This document shows, piece after piece, positions 25,495 through 34,978 of a stretch of 64,000 bases of DNA (within the stretch, counting starts at the first letter, position 1; the number at the start of each line of letters is the position of its first letter). The position numbers and the translations under genes were made by a program. The notes beneath the pieces were generated by a model that ran no database searches, was not told where the DNA came from, and saw nothing but the letters and a program-made list of their open reading frames with translations. Source of the DNA: Pseudomonas amygdali (GTDB lineage Bacteria > Pseudomonadota > Gammaproteobacteria > Pseudomonadales > Pseudomonadaceae); the NCBI RefSeq assembly GCF_002699855.1, contig NZ_LKBW01000277.1:1-64000 (forward strand). Reading direction: 5' to 3'.

Positions 25495-26040
25495 TCACTT
25501 GATCAGGCTGAGAAACTCACTGCGAGTGGCAGCGTTTTCACGGAATTCGCCGAGCATCACTGACGTGATCATGGCCGAGTTCTGCTTCTCGACACCGCGC
25601 ATCATCATGCACATGTGCTTGGCTTCGATCACCACCGCCACACCCAGTGCACCGGTAACCTGCTGGATGGCCTCGGCGATCTGACGGCTGAGGTTTTCCT
25701 GGATCTGCAGGCGGCGGGCGTACATATCAACGATCCGCGCCACTTTCGACAGGCCCAGCACCTTGCCGTTGGGAATGTAGGCGACATGTGCCTTGCCAAT
25801 GAACGGCAGCAGATGATGCTCGCACAGCGAGTACAGCTCGATGTCCTTGACCATGACCATTTCACTGGCATCGGAGCTGAACAGCGCGCCGTTGGTGACT
25901 TCTTCCAGCGTTTGCGCGTAACCGCGACACAGGTACTGCATGGCCTTGGCGGCGCGTTTGGGGGTGTCCAGCAGACCTTCGCGCGAGACGTCCTCGCCCA
26001 GTTGCCCGAGTATGGCGGTGTAATTCTGTTCCAGTGTCAC
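25495..26040 (-). CDS. folE: GTP cyclohydrolase I
   Basis: A 181-residue GTP cyclohydrolase I that makes 7,8-dihydroneopterin triphosphate for folate synthesis. [25 protein letters not shown] contains the zinc Cys and His pair, and [22 protein letters not shown] the second zinc Cys and catalytic residues. The likely start is GTG at 26040 ([11 protein letters not shown]), which gives the length of the Pseudomonas enzymes; an ATG at 26145 would add 35 unconserved residues. It opens the conserved block that continues to mtnC. Confidence 0.93.
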   Translation of the reverse strand: MTLEQNYTAILGQLGEDVSREGLLDTPKRAAKAMQYLCRGYAQTLEEVTNGALFSSDASEMVMVKDIELYSLCEHHLLPFIGKAHVAYIPNGKVLGLSKVARIVDMYARRLQIQENLSRQIAEAIQQVTGALGVAVVIEAKHMCMMMRGVEKQNSAMITSVMLGEFRENAATRSEFLSLIK

Positions 26041-26278
26041 AGGGGTGTGTTTCCGTGTGGGTTTCGATGGGTGCGAGGGCTGGCCCGTCGCCGACGGCGC
26101 ACATAGTAACTTACGCAAGAGTGCGGGTGCACGGCAGCGCTGCAAATCAACCGGGCGTTATGCGTTTTGTATCGTAGCGCTTACACGTTGGCGACCAGAT
26201 CGCTACCCACTTCCCCGGTGCGGCGCTGTCTGACTGTGCAGGTTATTAATCAATTGCCTGTCGAGAGAGTGAATCCGG

Positions 26279-26437
26279 ATGTTGAGTCGAGTAGCAAAAA
26301 TAGCGTTGTTCGCAATCGTACTGTCGTCGGTTTCCGGCTGCTGGCCGTTTTGGCCTGGTCCGGGCGGACATGGCGGCGGCGGTGGCCATCATGAAGGGGG
26401 TGGACCTGGTGGCCCGGGCGGTCCTGGCCCGCGCTGA
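26279..26437 (+). CDS. small Gly/Pro/His-rich lipoprotein
   Basis: A 52-residue peptide with a signal peptide and lipobox (VSGC, Cys at residue 21), followed by CWPFWPGPGGHGGGGGHH and a Gly-Pro tail. The expected product is a diacylated lipoprotein with a disordered tail of about 30 residues; the His residues might bind metal. I recognise no named family. The ATG has an upstream GAGAGAGTGA ribosome-like stretch. A strong hairpin follows at 26444. It is divergent from folE. Confidence 0.65.
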   Translation: MLSRVAKIALFAIVLSSVSGCWPFWPGPGGHGGGGGHHEGGGPGGPGGPGPR

Positions 26438-26442
26438 GTAAT

Positions 26443-26470
26443 ACGCCGGGCAGCAGATTGCTGCCCGGCA
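26443..26470. terminator. hairpin between lipoprotein and smr genes
   Basis: GCCGGGCAGCA and TGCTGCCCGGC form an 11-bp stem with a short loop between two convergent genes. A T-tract is weak on both sides. Confidence 0.6.
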
Positions 26471-26488
26471 AGAGGGGCGCGAGGAGGG

Positions 26489-27046
26489 TTACTCGTCGCG
26501 TCCTTCCATCATGGTGCGTCTGAGTATCACGTACACCGCACCCGCACCGCCATGCTTGGCCAGGCATGAACAAAAGCCCAGTACCTGCGAATGCTGACGC
26601 AGCCAGGTGTTGACGTGGCTCTTGATCATGGGGCGCTTGCCGTCCAGGCGTACCGCCTTGCCGTGGGTGACACGTACGCAGCGTATTTCCAGTCGGGTCG
26701 CTTCAGCCAGAAACTCCCACAGCGTCTCACGCGCCACTTCCACGCTCATGCCGTGTAAGTCCAGGCTGCCTTCGAAGCTGATCTGCCCGAGCTTGAGCTT
26801 GCGCATCTGGCCTTCCTGCACGCCGTCACGCGACCAGCTCAGGACATCTTCCGGACCGACATCGATCACGAATTGATCCGACAAGCCGTCGACGGTCACC
26901 GAATCGGTGCGCACAGTCGCCGACTGACGCAGGCGGGCCAGCATTTTTCGATCGGTCTTGGGTTTGCCGACATCGGCATGTTCATGCTTGAGCGGCTTTA
27001 CGCCGCGCGTTTCGCTTCTGAACAGGGAAAAATCGTCGTCTTGCAT
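26489..27046 (-). CDS. Smr domain protein
   Basis: A 185-residue protein with a C-terminal Smr (small MutS-related) domain from about residue 90: SLDLHGMSVEVARETLWEFL contains the DLHG motif and VTHGKAVRLDG the HGxG-like motif. Smr domains cut or bind nucleic acid; stand-alone bacterial forms (SmrA/SmrB-like) have been linked to branched DNA or to collided ribosomes. The N-terminal part is charged and probably disordered. GCGGAGGCCCC precedes the ATG. It sits in the conserved folE-prmB block. Confidence 0.92.
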   Translation of the reverse strand: MQDDDFSLFRSETRGVKPLKHEHADVGKPKTDRKMLARLRQSATVRTDSVTVDGLSDQFVIDVGPEDVLSWSRDGVQEGQMRKLKLGQISFEGSLDLHGMSVEVARETLWEFLAEATRLEIRCVRVTHGKAVRLDGKRPMIKSHVNTWLRQHSQVLGFCSCLAKHGGAGAVYVILRRTMMEGRDE

Positions 27047-27091
27047 GGGGCCTCCGCGAAGGAAGCCATTCTAACCGTTCAAGCGCCAGAG

Positions 27092-27409
27092 TCAGTTGTG
27101 TTTTTTCATCAGGTGCGCCGAGATACTCAAGCCGCTGGCACTGCGTTGACGGCGGCAGCGGCGCCATAGCCAGACACCCAGATAAAGCACCAGCAACCCG
27201 CCGATGGCGACAAATGCGGCGCCTCCAGGGCTGGCATTCAGCTCGCCGAGCATCTGCGGGTGAACGGTCAGGCTGGAAACTCCGGCAACGGTCAGCAACA
27301 CGCCTGACGCCAAAAGAAGCAGCGCGATCAGCGTACCGATGCGTTTGCCCCAGTTGCCCTGACCCCTGGGGCGCAGGCGACGTGCATCGAAACCATCTGA
27401 CGTTTTCAT
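27092..27409 (-). CDS. small two-helix membrane protein, unrecognised
   Basis: A 105-residue protein with a basic N-terminus and two hydrophobic helices (IGTLIALLLLASGVLLTVAGV and AAFVAIGGLLVLYLGVWLW), then a basic tail with several Arg. I recognise no family. AGGAAAAGGC gives a good ribosome site. It lies 45 bp upstream of the Smr gene on the same strand, so the two may be co-transcribed. Confidence 0.65.
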   Translation of the reverse strand: MKTSDGFDARRLRPRGQGNWGKRIGTLIALLLLASGVLLTVAGVSSLTVHPQMLGELNASPGGAAFVAIGGLLVLYLGVWLWRRCRRQRSASGLSISAHLMKKHN

Positions 27410-27558
27410 GCCTTTTCCTCAATAGGTATCGGCTCAATGGAGTATCGGCGCTGTGACCCGGAGAATAAGGGGTGGTTCCCGCCTCAGGGATGATACGAGC
27501 CGGCAAGGGATAGGCGGTTATGTGAATAAGCCCACACAACCACTCGTTCCGGCGCAGA

Positions 27559-28149
27559 TCAGATCAGGTCTTTGGTCAGCGCCAGTGTGGCGAAGTTGTC
27601 GGCCATGATCGCCATCTCGGTTCTATGCACCACCTGCGCGCTGACGACGCCGTGCGGGCTCGGCAAGTCGCGGGTTGCGCAGGCATCGTCGACCAGTGTG
27701 CAGCGATAACCATAGTCCTTGGTAGCGCGAACCGTGGTGCTGATGCTCGAGTGGCTCATGAAGCCGCAGACGATCAGGTCCAGATGACCCAGCTTTTGCA
27801 GAAGATCATGCAGCCCGGTGCCGTTGAAAGCGTTGGGCAGGCGTTTTTCGACCAGATGTTCGTCGTCCTTTGGTAACAGCTCCGGCACCAGTTGACCGCG
27901 CTCGCCCTGTGGGTCAAACAGGCCGCCCACAGTGCCCAGATGGCGAATATGAACAATCGGGCACTTGACTGCACGGGCCTTCTCGACCAATTGGCAGATG
28001 TTGGCCAGGGCTTCGTCGACGCCGGTCAGGGCCAGCGGGCCACTGAGGTATTCTTTCTGGGCATCGATGATGATCAGCGTCGCATTGCTCAAATTGGCGG
28101 GCGCATGCACCCGGCCGCTGAGTTGGAACATGGTCTTTAAATCGGACAT
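27559..28149 (-). CDS. isochorismatase-like cysteine hydrolase
   Basis: A 196-residue isochorismatase-fold hydrolase. The catalytic Asp is in ATLIIIDAQKEYLSGPLAL (near residue 29), the Lys in EHLVEKRLPNAFNGTGL, and the expected nucleophile position falls in LIVCGFMSHSSISTTVRATKDYGY. Here the usual Cys of V.GxxTxxCV is replaced, with Ser-Ser at the site, as also happens in true isochorismatase-type members. The substrate is unknown. AAGGAGCCCGTGA precedes the ATG. Neighbour order matches other Pseudomonas genomes. Confidence 0.88.
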   Translation of the reverse strand: MSDLKTMFQLSGRVHAPANLSNATLIIIDAQKEYLSGPLALTGVDEALANICQLVEKARAVKCPIVHIRHLGTVGGLFDPQGERGQLVPELLPKDDEHLVEKRLPNAFNGTGLHDLLQKLGHLDLIVCGFMSHSSISTTVRATKDYGYRCTLVDDACATRDLPSPHGVVSAQVVHRTEMAIMADNFATLALTKDLI

Positions 28150-28410
28150 TCACGGGCTCCTTGGTGTGGGGCTTTTGTGACATTGTCCTCTGGCTGAGGC
28201 GTTCTGGGAATGGCAACCATCGCAGGCCACGGTTTTTATGGCCTGCAGGGCAGTTGGCGGTGGGGGTGGCTGGCGGTTTGCCTTGATGGCAGTACGCGAA
28301 TCATGGAAACTTCCATGCCTATCGGGTACGAAGAATGTGCATTGTTCGGAACCAGACTTTTACCGTGGCTCGTCTTACAGCAGCTCGTCGCCTTTCCAAG
28401 GAGTTTGTCC

Positions 28411-29319
28411 ATGATCACTTCCCGTTTGCGTACCGTGCGCGACCATATACGGTGGGCCGTCAGCCGCTTTCACGAGGAAGACGTATTTTTCGGTCATGGC
28501 ACCGACAATGCCTGGGATGAAGCTCGGCAGTTGGTGCTGGGCGCATTGCATCTGCCTTGGGAAATCGCCGACAGCTACCTGGATTGTCGCCTGGAAGTCG
28601 ATGAAATATCCGAACTGCAACGCCTGATCAAACGCCGAATCGATGACTGTGTGCCAACGCCGTATCTGCTGGGCGAAGCCTGGTTTTGCGGTATGTCGTT
28701 CATTGTCGATGACCGTGTATTGATCCCGCGTTCACCTATTGCCGAGCTGATCGAAGAGCGTTTCGCGCCCTGGCTGGCCAACGAACCAGCACGGATTCTC
28801 GACCTGTGCACTGGCTCTGGTTGCATCGGTATCGCCTGTGCCGAGGTGTTTCCCGAAGCTGAGGTGGCCTTGGCCGACTTGTCCTACGACGCACTGGAGG
28901 TGGCTAACCAGAACATCGAGCGTCACGGTATGGAGGATCGCGTCTACACCGTGCAGGGCGACGGGTTCGACGGTTTGCCGGGTCAGCGCTTCGACCTGAT
29001 CGTGTCCAACCCGCCCTATGTGGACGCCGAAGACTTTGCCGACATGCCCGACGAGTATCAGCATGAGCCTGAGCTGGCGTTGGCCTGTGGCAGCGATGGT
29101 CTGAACCTGGTACGCCGTATGCTTGCGCAGGCAGCCGATCACCTGAACGAGAAAGGCTTGCTGATCGTCGAAGTAGGCAACAGCCAGGTACACGTGCAGG
29201 CGCTGTACCCGGAAGTCGATTTCGCCTGGCTGGATTTCCAGCGCGGTGGTCACGGGGTGTTCATGCTCACAGCAGAACAGTGCCGCAACCATCAGGCGTT
29301 GTTCCAGTCGAAGGTTTGA
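28411..29319 (+). CDS. prmB: ribosomal protein L3 N5-glutamine methyltransferase
   Basis: A 302-residue SAM-dependent methyltransferase. [21 protein letters not shown] (near residue 130) binds SAM and the catalytic NPPY lies in [14 protein letters not shown], the signature of glutamine N5-methyltransferases. The N-terminal [27 protein letters not shown] is PrmB-specific and separates it from PrmC. It modifies Gln150 of L3 during ribosome assembly. AAGGAG lies 9 nt before the ATG at 28411; the frame is open back to 28210 without support. It precedes the aroC block as in P. aeruginosa. Confidence 0.94.
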   Translation: MITSRLRTVRDHIRWAVSRFHEEDVFFGHGTDNAWDEARQLVLGALHLPWEIADSYLDCRLEVDEISELQRLIKRRIDDCVPTPYLLGEAWFCGMSFIVDDRVLIPRSPIAELIEERFAPWLANEPARILDLCTGSGCIGIACAEVFPEAEVALADLSYDALEVANQNIERHGMEDRVYTVQGDGFDGLPGQRFDLIVSNPPYVDAEDFADMPDEYQHEPELALACGSDGLNLVRRMLAQAADHLNEKGLLIVEVGNSQVHVQALYPEVDFAWLDFQRGGHGVFMLTAEQCRNHQALFQSKV

Positions 29320-29340
29320 TAGGGAAGACTGAGAGAAGGG

Positions 29341-29364
29341 GGAGCTGAGATCAGCTCCTTTTTT
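29341..29364 (+). terminator. intrinsic terminator after prmB
   Basis: GGAGCTGA-GA-TCAGCTCC is a perfect 8-bp stem followed by six T. The T-run reaches the stop codon of the convergent gene at 29363, so the two 3' ends touch. Confidence 0.9.
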
Positions 29365-30166
29365 ATCGGTGGGTCGCGATCCAGATCAACAGTCCCGCCT
29401 GAAACACTGCGAAGGTCACCAGGCAGGCAATCGTGAAGCGCAGACCGGCGTCCTCGCGCTTGTACTTGCCGACACGGTCTTCGTGCTGGCGAATGGTCAC
29501 TTCCTGTTCGATCAGGTTCTTCTCGGCCTTTTCCAGCATTTGCGAGGCTTCGAGAATTTCGATGATCTGCACCTTGTCGTTGTTCCAGGTGCTGTGCAGG
29601 TTGCCGACGTGTACGTCCTTGATGGTGCCTTTCATGTGCTGGGCATCGGCGTACGCTACTTCAAAACCCAAGGTGCGCAGAAAGTGGTCACGACGCAGGC
29701 GTGTGTCTTCGTTCAGGCCGTCCTTGCTCGCCAGCGCTACGCCTTCAATCTTGTAGGATGACCATCTTTTCTGCGCCCAATGCACGGCATGGGCGATCAT
29801 GAAACGACCGATGCCGCGGTTCCACGGCTCGATCTGCAAGCCTGATTCGGGACCGAAGCGCACAGTGCGCTTTTCGTGATCGGCCCAGACATCCAGATTG
29901 TTCTGCTCCTTGCGGACCCGTTGGCCTGGCAGCTGCACATTGATGCGCAGCAGGCTCAATTCCTTGCTGTGCCGCTTGGCACGACCAAACTGCACAAAAC
30001 GCAAGGGCCGTCCGCCGGTGGCGCGGTCGGTAGGCTGTGGTGCCAGACGCAACATCTGAAAGTTCTCGGGCAGAACGTCTTCCCACGGCTGCGGCGATGC
30101 CTGAACCTCGGCTTCTACGCTTTCGGGTGCTGCAGTGGTTTCAGTCATGATATTCGCGTCAGCCAT
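29363..30166 (-). CDS. conserved hypothetical tail-anchored protein, PA1679-like
   Basis: A 267-residue protein. The N-terminal 35 residues are acidic and low-complexity. A central globular part includes VRFGPESGLQIEPWNRGIGRFMIAHAVHWAQ. Residues about 210-240 form a coiled coil (LEASQMLEKAEKNLIEQEVTI), and a single C-terminal helix (FTIACLVTFAVFQAGLLIWI) would anchor it in the inner membrane with most of it cytoplasmic. Its place between prmB and the alpha/beta hydrolase matches PA1679; function unknown. The ATG at 30166 follows GAAAGGACACC; an extension to 30226 is unlikely. Confidence 0.82.
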   Translation of the reverse strand: MADANIMTETTAAPESVEAEVQASPQPWEDVLPENFQMLRLAPQPTDRATGGRPLRFVQFGRAKRHSKELSLLRINVQLPGQRVRKEQNNLDVWADHEKRTVRFGPESGLQIEPWNRGIGRFMIAHAVHWAQKRWSSYKIEGVALASKDGLNEDTRLRRDHFLRTLGFEVAYADAQHMKGTIKDVHVGNLHSTWNNDKVQIIEILEASQMLEKAEKNLIEQEVTIRQHEDRVGKYKREDAGLRFTIACLVTFAVFQAGLLIWIATHR

Positions 30167-30267
30167 AATGGTGTCCTTTCCTGGGCCTTGCACCGGGATA
30201 CTTGCAACGGAACAAAAAGCCAGCAAACCGCTATCGGCCAGATGTCCGAAGACTGAAGGGCTTGCAA

Positions 30268-31296
30268 TTATCTGACGTCAGATTTTTTTCCTGGTTGGGG
30301 CAGGGCCTTGATGAAGGCCAGGATCCGCTTGGTCACTTCACTGGCCAGCGGCTGGGTCGGGTTGCGGTAGGACAACAACTGCTGCTGTAAGTCGTCTGGC
30401 ACGATACGCAGCACATGATTCATTCCGTCGATCAGGGCCAGTTCGGCATCCGGTCTGGCTTTTTGCAGCAGCAGGGCATCGCCCACGCCCACCTGAATGT
30501 CGTTACGCCCCTGAACGATGAGCGCCGGAATGTGCACTGCAGCGAAGGCTGCGGCGGGGTCCTGGCGAAACAGCGAGATCAGATACGGCTGGACACTGGG
30601 GCGAAATACCACTTCCAGCTCGGCGGGCACGTTGTCGTCGGTCTTGCCCGCCTTCAGTTCATCGAGCAACTGATTGCTGCGTTGCAGAAGATCTGGTGGC
30701 AAGCGCTCCTGAAATTGTTCGCGCAGCACCTGATCGACAGGCCGTCCGGTGCCTGCCACGGAAATCAGCGCTGCTGCACCCACTTTTTCAGCCGCCAGCG
30801 TCGCCACCAGCGCACCCTCGCTGTGGCCCAGAAGAATCAGCTGGCCAAGGCGCGGGTTGGCTTTGAGCGCTCTGGCCCAGAGTTGAACATCGGCCACGTA
30901 GCGCTCGACGCTCAGATTGCGTTCATCCGGCGTGACTGCCTTGCTGGCTGCGACGCCGCGTTTGTCGTAGCGCACGCTGGCGATATTGTTTTTAGCCAGA
31001 ACCACCGCCAGGCGTTTCATGCTGTCGTTGCGTCCACCCTCAGGGTTGTTGCCGTCGCGGTCGGTGGGGCCGGAACCGGCGATGATCAGCACCACCGGGA
31101 CCGGTTTGTCCGAACGGGGCATCAGCAGAGTGCCGTACAGTTTGCCGTTTTCGGTATCCACCGTGATCGGCCGCTGCACCACGCTGGGCGCCGCAGCACT
31201 GGCTGTTCCGGCGATTAGGCTCAGGGTCAATGTTATCGGCAGGGCCAGCAGACGCAGCGCGTTTGGTACTCGAAGCAGGGAATTACCGGATAACAT
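30268..31296 (-). CDS. secreted alpha/beta hydrolase
   Basis: A 342-residue alpha/beta hydrolase with a signal peptide (LRLLALPITLTLSLIAGTASA). The oxyanion region is VLIIAGSGPTDRDGNN, the nucleophile elbow GHSEGA, the acid probably in VQGRNDIQVGVGD and the His in IDGMNHVLR. The likely activity is ester or peptide hydrolysis in the periplasm; substrate unknown. The frame stays open across the whole antisense of aroC, but a start at 31296 (MLSGNSLLRVPN) gives a proper signal peptide. It matches PA1680 by position. It is divergent from aroC. Confidence 0.87.
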   Translation of the reverse strand: MLSGNSLLRVPNALRLLALPITLTLSLIAGTASAAAPSVVQRPITVDTENGKLYGTLLMPRSDKPVPVVLIIAGSGPTDRDGNNPEGGRNDSMKRLAVVLAKNNIASVRYDKRGVAASKAVTPDERNLSVERYVADVQLWARALKANPRLGQLILLGHSEGALVATLAAEKVGAAALISVAGTGRPVDQVLREQFQERLPPDLLQRSNQLLDELKAGKTDDNVPAELEVVFRPSVQPYLISLFRQDPAAAFAAVHIPALIVQGRNDIQVGVGDALLLQKARPDAELALIDGMNHVLRIVPDDLQQQLLSYRNPTQPLASEVTKRILAFIKALPQPGKKSDVR

Positions 31297-31437
31297 CGCA
31301 AGGCCATCATGGGGAGAGTCTCGCTTGGACGCGCGGCGTGACAGAAGGTTCGAGGATGAACTGAACCGCGAGCCTGCGTATACTGGCGCGCTTGGTTTAA
31401 CGATCTGGTTTTTTGGCTGATTTTTCGGAGCGCCCGC

Positions 31438-32529
31438 ATGTCCGGCAACACTTTCGGCAAGCTGTTCACTGTCACCACCGCCGGCGAAAGCCACGGCCCG
31501 GCGCTGGTCGCTATCGTCGACGGCTGCCCGCCGGGGCTGGAGCTGGACCTGCAAGACCTGCAGCGTGATCTGGACCGGCGCAAGCCAGGCACCAGCCGTC
31601 ATACCACGCAACGTCAGGAGGCCGATGAGGTCGAGATCCTCTCCGGCGTCTTCGAGGGTAAAACCACAGGTGCCTCCATAGGCCTGCTGATCCGCAACAC
31701 AGACCAGAAGTCCAAGGACTATTCGGCTATCAAGGACCTGTTCCGTCCGGCTCATGCCGATTACACCTACCACCACAAGTACGGTATTCGCGATTACCGC
31801 GGCGGCGGCCGCAGTTCGGCACGGGAAACCGCCATGCGCGTGGCAGCGGGGGCGATTGCCAAGAAATACCTGGCAACCCAGGGCATCGTCATTCGCGGCT
31901 ACATGAGCCAGCTGGGCCCGATCCAGATCCCGTTCAAGACCTGGGATTCGGTAGAAGACAACGCGTTTTTCTGCCCCGACCCTGACAAGGTGCCGGAGCT
32001 GGAAGCCTACATGGACCAGCTGCGACGTGATCAGGACTCGGTCGGTGCGAAAATCACCGTGGTCGCAGAAGGCGTGATGCCCGGCCTCGGCGAGCCGATC
32101 TTTGATCGTCTGGACGCCGAGCTGGCACACGCGCTGATGAGCATCAATGCGGTCAAGGGCGTGGAGATCGGTGCCGGTTTCGACTGCGTTGCACAACGCG
32201 GCACCGAGCACCGCGACGAGATGACCCCACTGGGTTTCCTGTCCAATCAGGCGGGCGGCATTCTCGGCGGCATTTCCTCCGGCCAGCCGATCATTGCGCA
32301 TCTGGCGCTCAAGCCAACCTCCAGCATCACCACGCCGGGGCGCTCGATCGATACCGATGGCAATGCGGCCGACGTCATTACCAAAGGCCGGCACGACCCG
32401 TGTGTCGGCATTCGCGCCACACCGATTGCCGAGGCGATGATGGCCATCGTGTTGCTCGATCATCTGCTGCGTCATCGCGGTCAGAACGCCGATGTCAGCG
32501 TCAACACACCTGTGCTGGGACAGTTGTAA
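31438..32529 (+). CDS. aroC: chorismate synthase
   Basis: A 363-residue FMN-dependent enzyme that turns EPSP into chorismate, the last shikimate step. Signatures seen are [20 protein letters not shown] (residues 16-35), [20 protein letters not shown], and [18 protein letters not shown]. Length equals that of other gamma-proteobacterial enzymes. The ATG at 31438 follows CGGAGCGCCCGC. An MFS gene starts 30 bp downstream, so aroC may head the transcript that continues through mtnB. Confidence 0.97.
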   Translation: MSGNTFGKLFTVTTAGESHGPALVAIVDGCPPGLELDLQDLQRDLDRRKPGTSRHTTQRQEADEVEILSGVFEGKTTGASIGLLIRNTDQKSKDYSAIKDLFRPAHADYTYHHKYGIRDYRGGGRSSARETAMRVAAGAIAKKYLATQGIVIRGYMSQLGPIQIPFKTWDSVEDNAFFCPDPDKVPELEAYMDQLRRDQDSVGAKITVVAEGVMPGLGEPIFDRLDAELAHALMSINAVKGVEIGAGFDCVAQRGTEHRDEMTPLGFLSNQAGGILGGISSGQPIIAHLALKPTSSITTPGRSIDTDGNAADVITKGRHDPCVGIRATPIAEAMMAIVLLDHLLRHRGQNADVSVNTPVLGQL

Positions 32530-32559
32530 TGCGCGCTGTCACGGTCGCGGACTGCTAGC

Positions 32560-33723
32560 GTGACGCAAACATCCGGCGGACAGCTTCCTTACTGGCGGCT
32601 GTCCGGGTTCTACGTGTGCTATTTCGCCTTGCTCGGCCTGTCTGCGCCGTTCATGGCCCTTTATCTTCATCACTTGGGTTTTTCCAGCTCACGCATAGGC
32701 GAACTGATCGCCATCCCTATGCTGATGCGCTGCGTTGCGCCCAATCTCTGGGGGTGGCTGGGTGATCACACCGGTTGGCGTCTGAACATTGTGCGGTCTG
32801 GTGCCATCTGCACGTTGTTGGCGTTTTCGCTGATTCTGGTCGAAAAAAGCTATGCCTGGCTGGCGATGGTCATGGCGCTCTATGCGTTCTTCTGGCATGC
32901 CATCCTGCCGCAGTTCGAAGTCATCACCCTCGCGCACCTGCAAGGCCAGACCTCGCGTTACAGTCAGATCCGACTGTGGGGCTCGATCGGTTTCATTCTG
33001 GCGGTCGTGGTGCTGGGACGGGTGTTCGAATGGTTCAGTCTGGATCTGTTTCCTTACATCGCGCTGGCGATCATGGCCGGTATCGTTGTCAGCAGCTGGT
33101 GGGTGCCGAATGCGCATTCCTCACCGTCGAGCCGTGAAACCGTGTCGGGCGGCTTTCTCAGGCAACTGGCGCGTCCTGGTGTCTTGGCGTTCTACCTCAG
33201 TGTCGCGCTGATGGTGCTCAGCCATGGGCCGTATTACACCTTTTTGACCCTGCACCTCGAAGCGCTCGTTTACAGCCGTGGCCTGATCGGCCTGCTATGG
33301 GCGGTCGGTGTGGTGGCTGAAGTGCTGATGTTCATGGTCATGAGCCGGATTCTGCAGCGTTTCTCCGTGCGCCAGGTACTGTTCGCCAGTTTTCTGCTGG
33401 CCGCATTGCGCTGGCTGCTGTTGGGGCTGTTTGCCGATCACCTGACCGCGCTGCTGATTGCTCAGGTGATGCACGCCGCCACGTTCGGCAGCTTTCACGC
33501 CGCCGCCATTCATTTCGTGCAAAGTAGCTTTGGCCCGCGTCAGCAAGGACAGGGGCAGGCACTGTATGCCGCGTTGTCCGGCGTGGGTGGCGCGCTGGGC
33601 GCTCTGTATTCCGGTTACAGCTGGAACGCGCTGGGGCCAGCCTGGACGTTTGCCATTGCCAGCCTTGTAGCCTTTGCCGCAGCCATCATGATTATCACAC
33701 CCAAGAAAGAGGAAGGTGTATGA
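32560..33723 (+). CDS. MFS transporter, MFS_1-like
   Basis: A 387-residue protein with about 12 transmembrane helices of the MFS_1-like branch (HcaT / nucleoside-transporter-like). It begins LPYWRLSGFYVCYFALLGLSAPFMALYL and contains RYSQIRLWGSIGFILAV, both typical. The start is a GTG at 32560. Its last codons overlap the mtnB start (ATGA at 33720-33723), so translation is probably coupled. The same order exists in P. aeruginosa (PA1682-PA1683). Substrate unknown; a sulfur-salvage compound is suggested only by context. Confidence 0.87.
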   Translation: MTQTSGGQLPYWRLSGFYVCYFALLGLSAPFMALYLHHLGFSSSRIGELIAIPMLMRCVAPNLWGWLGDHTGWRLNIVRSGAICTLLAFSLILVEKSYAWLAMVMALYAFFWHAILPQFEVITLAHLQGQTSRYSQIRLWGSIGFILAVVVLGRVFEWFSLDLFPYIALAIMAGIVVSSWWVPNAHSSPSSRETVSGGFLRQLARPGVLAFYLSVALMVLSHGPYYTFLTLHLEALVYSRGLIGLLWAVGVVAEVLMFMVMSRILQRFSVRQVLFASFLLAALRWLLLGLFADHLTALLIAQVMHAATFGSFHAAAIHFVQSSFGPRQQGQGQALYAALSGVGGALGALYSGYSWNALGPAWTFAIASLVAFAAAIMIITPKKEEGV

Positions 33724-34334
33724 GCCGCGAACAACTTAGCGTGGAAATAATCGAGGCCGGGCGCTTCCTGTATGGCCGCGGCTGGTCGCCTGCCACCAGC
33801 AGCAATTACTCCGCGCGTCTTTCAGCCACCGAGGCGCTGCTGACCGTATCCGGCAGGCACAAGGGCCAGTTGGGTCCTGACGATGTGCTGGCTACCAATA
33901 TGGCAGGCAACAGCCTGGAGCCCGGGAAAAAGCCGTCTGCTGAAACCTTGCTGCACACCCAGTTGTACAGCAGCAGGCCACAGGTCGGCGCGGTGCTGCA
34001 CACCCACTCGGTGAATGCGACGGTGCTGTCGAGGCTGACTGCCGCCGATCATCTGGTGTTCGAGGATTACGAGCTGCAAAAGGCCTTTCATGGCGTGGTC
34101 ACTCATCAGTCGCAGGTCGTGGTACCGATTTTCGACAACGATCAGGATATTGCCCGTCTCGCCGCAAAGGTGCAGCCTTGGCTGGACGCCCATCCCGAGT
34201 GCGCTGGTTACCTGATCCGCGGTCACGGTCTCTACACCTGGGGGGCGAAAATGAGCGACGCCTTGCGCCAGATCGAAGCGTTCGAGTTTCTTTTTGAATG
34301 CGAACTTAAAATGCGCGCGGTATTGAACCGTTGA
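33720..34334 (+). CDS. mtnB: methylthioribulose-1-phosphate dehydratase
   Basis: A 204-residue class II aldolase-fold enzyme. Zinc ligands are in VLHTHSVNATVLSRL (His-x-His) and in the downstream His of LIRGHGLYTWG; the PATSSNYSAR start region binds phosphate. It dehydrates 5-methylthioribulose 1-phosphate in methionine salvage. It overlaps the MFS stop codon by four bases. mtnD follows 82 bp downstream. Confidence 0.95.
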   Translation: MSREQLSVEIIEAGRFLYGRGWSPATSSNYSARLSATEALLTVSGRHKGQLGPDDVLATNMAGNSLEPGKKPSAETLLHTQLYSSRPQVGAVLHTHSVNATVLSRLTAADHLVFEDYELQKAFHGVVTHQSQVVVPIFDNDQDIARLAAKVQPWLDAHPECAGYLIRGHGLYTWGAKMSDALRQIEAFEFLFECELKMRAVLNR

Positions 34335-34416
34335 AAACGTCGTATTAAAACCAGCCTGTAAGCCTGACCGGCCTGTAAAAGCCGGAAGGTGGTGCCCTAA
34401 ACCGAGGATTCATGCC

Positions 34417-34962
34417 ATGAGCAGCCTGTCCGTTTATCACGTTTCAAGCCCTGACACGCCCAACAAGGTGCTGACCCATCTGGAAGATATTGCTTCGACG
34501 CTGGCCGAGCACGGTGTGGCGTTCGACCGTTGGGAGGCCGCGACGCCGATCACCCCCGGTGCCAGTCAGGAAGAGGTGATCAGCGCCTATCGCACCCAGA
34601 TCGACAAGCTGATGACCGAGCGCGGTTATGTCACCGTGGACGTTATCAGTCTCAACAGCGATCATCCGCAAAAAGCCGAATTGCGCGCCAAATTTCTTGA
34701 AGAGCATCGGCATGGCGAGGACGAAGTGCGCTTTTTCGTAGCCGGGCGGGGCTTGTTCACATTGCACATCGACGACTACGTATACGCCGTGCTGTGCGAA
34801 AAGAACGACCTGATTTCCGTACCGGCCGGCACCCGGCACTGGTTCGATATGGGCGAAAACCCGCATTTCGTTGCCATCCGCCTGTTCAACAATCCGGAAG
34901 GCTGGGTGGCGAATTTTACCGGTGAAGACATTGCTGGCCGTTTTCCACGGCTGGAAGACTGA
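34417..34962 (+). CDS. mtnD: acireductone dioxygenase
   Basis: A 181-residue cupin enzyme of methionine salvage. The metal site is [24 protein letters not shown] (His, His, Glu, then a later His in [12 protein letters not shown]). With Fe2+ it makes the 2-keto acid precursor of methionine plus formate; with Ni2+ it gives an off-pathway product with CO. The ATG at 34417 follows ACCGAGGATTC. mtnC starts 16 bp after its stop. Confidence 0.96.
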   Translation: MSSLSVYHVSSPDTPNKVLTHLEDIASTLAEHGVAFDRWEAATPITPGASQEEVISAYRTQIDKLMTERGYVTVDVISLNSDHPQKAELRAKFLEEHRHGEDEVRFFVAGRGLFTLHIDDYVYAVLCEKNDLISVPAGTRHWFDMGENPHFVAIRLFNNPEGWVANFTGEDIAGRFPRLED

Positions 34963-34978
34963 CAGGAGCCCGATTCTG

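Noticed and set aside
31297..32475. Upstream extension of the alpha/beta hydrolase across aroC
   Set aside because: The extension is antisense to chorismate synthase and would bury the signal peptide that starts at 31296.
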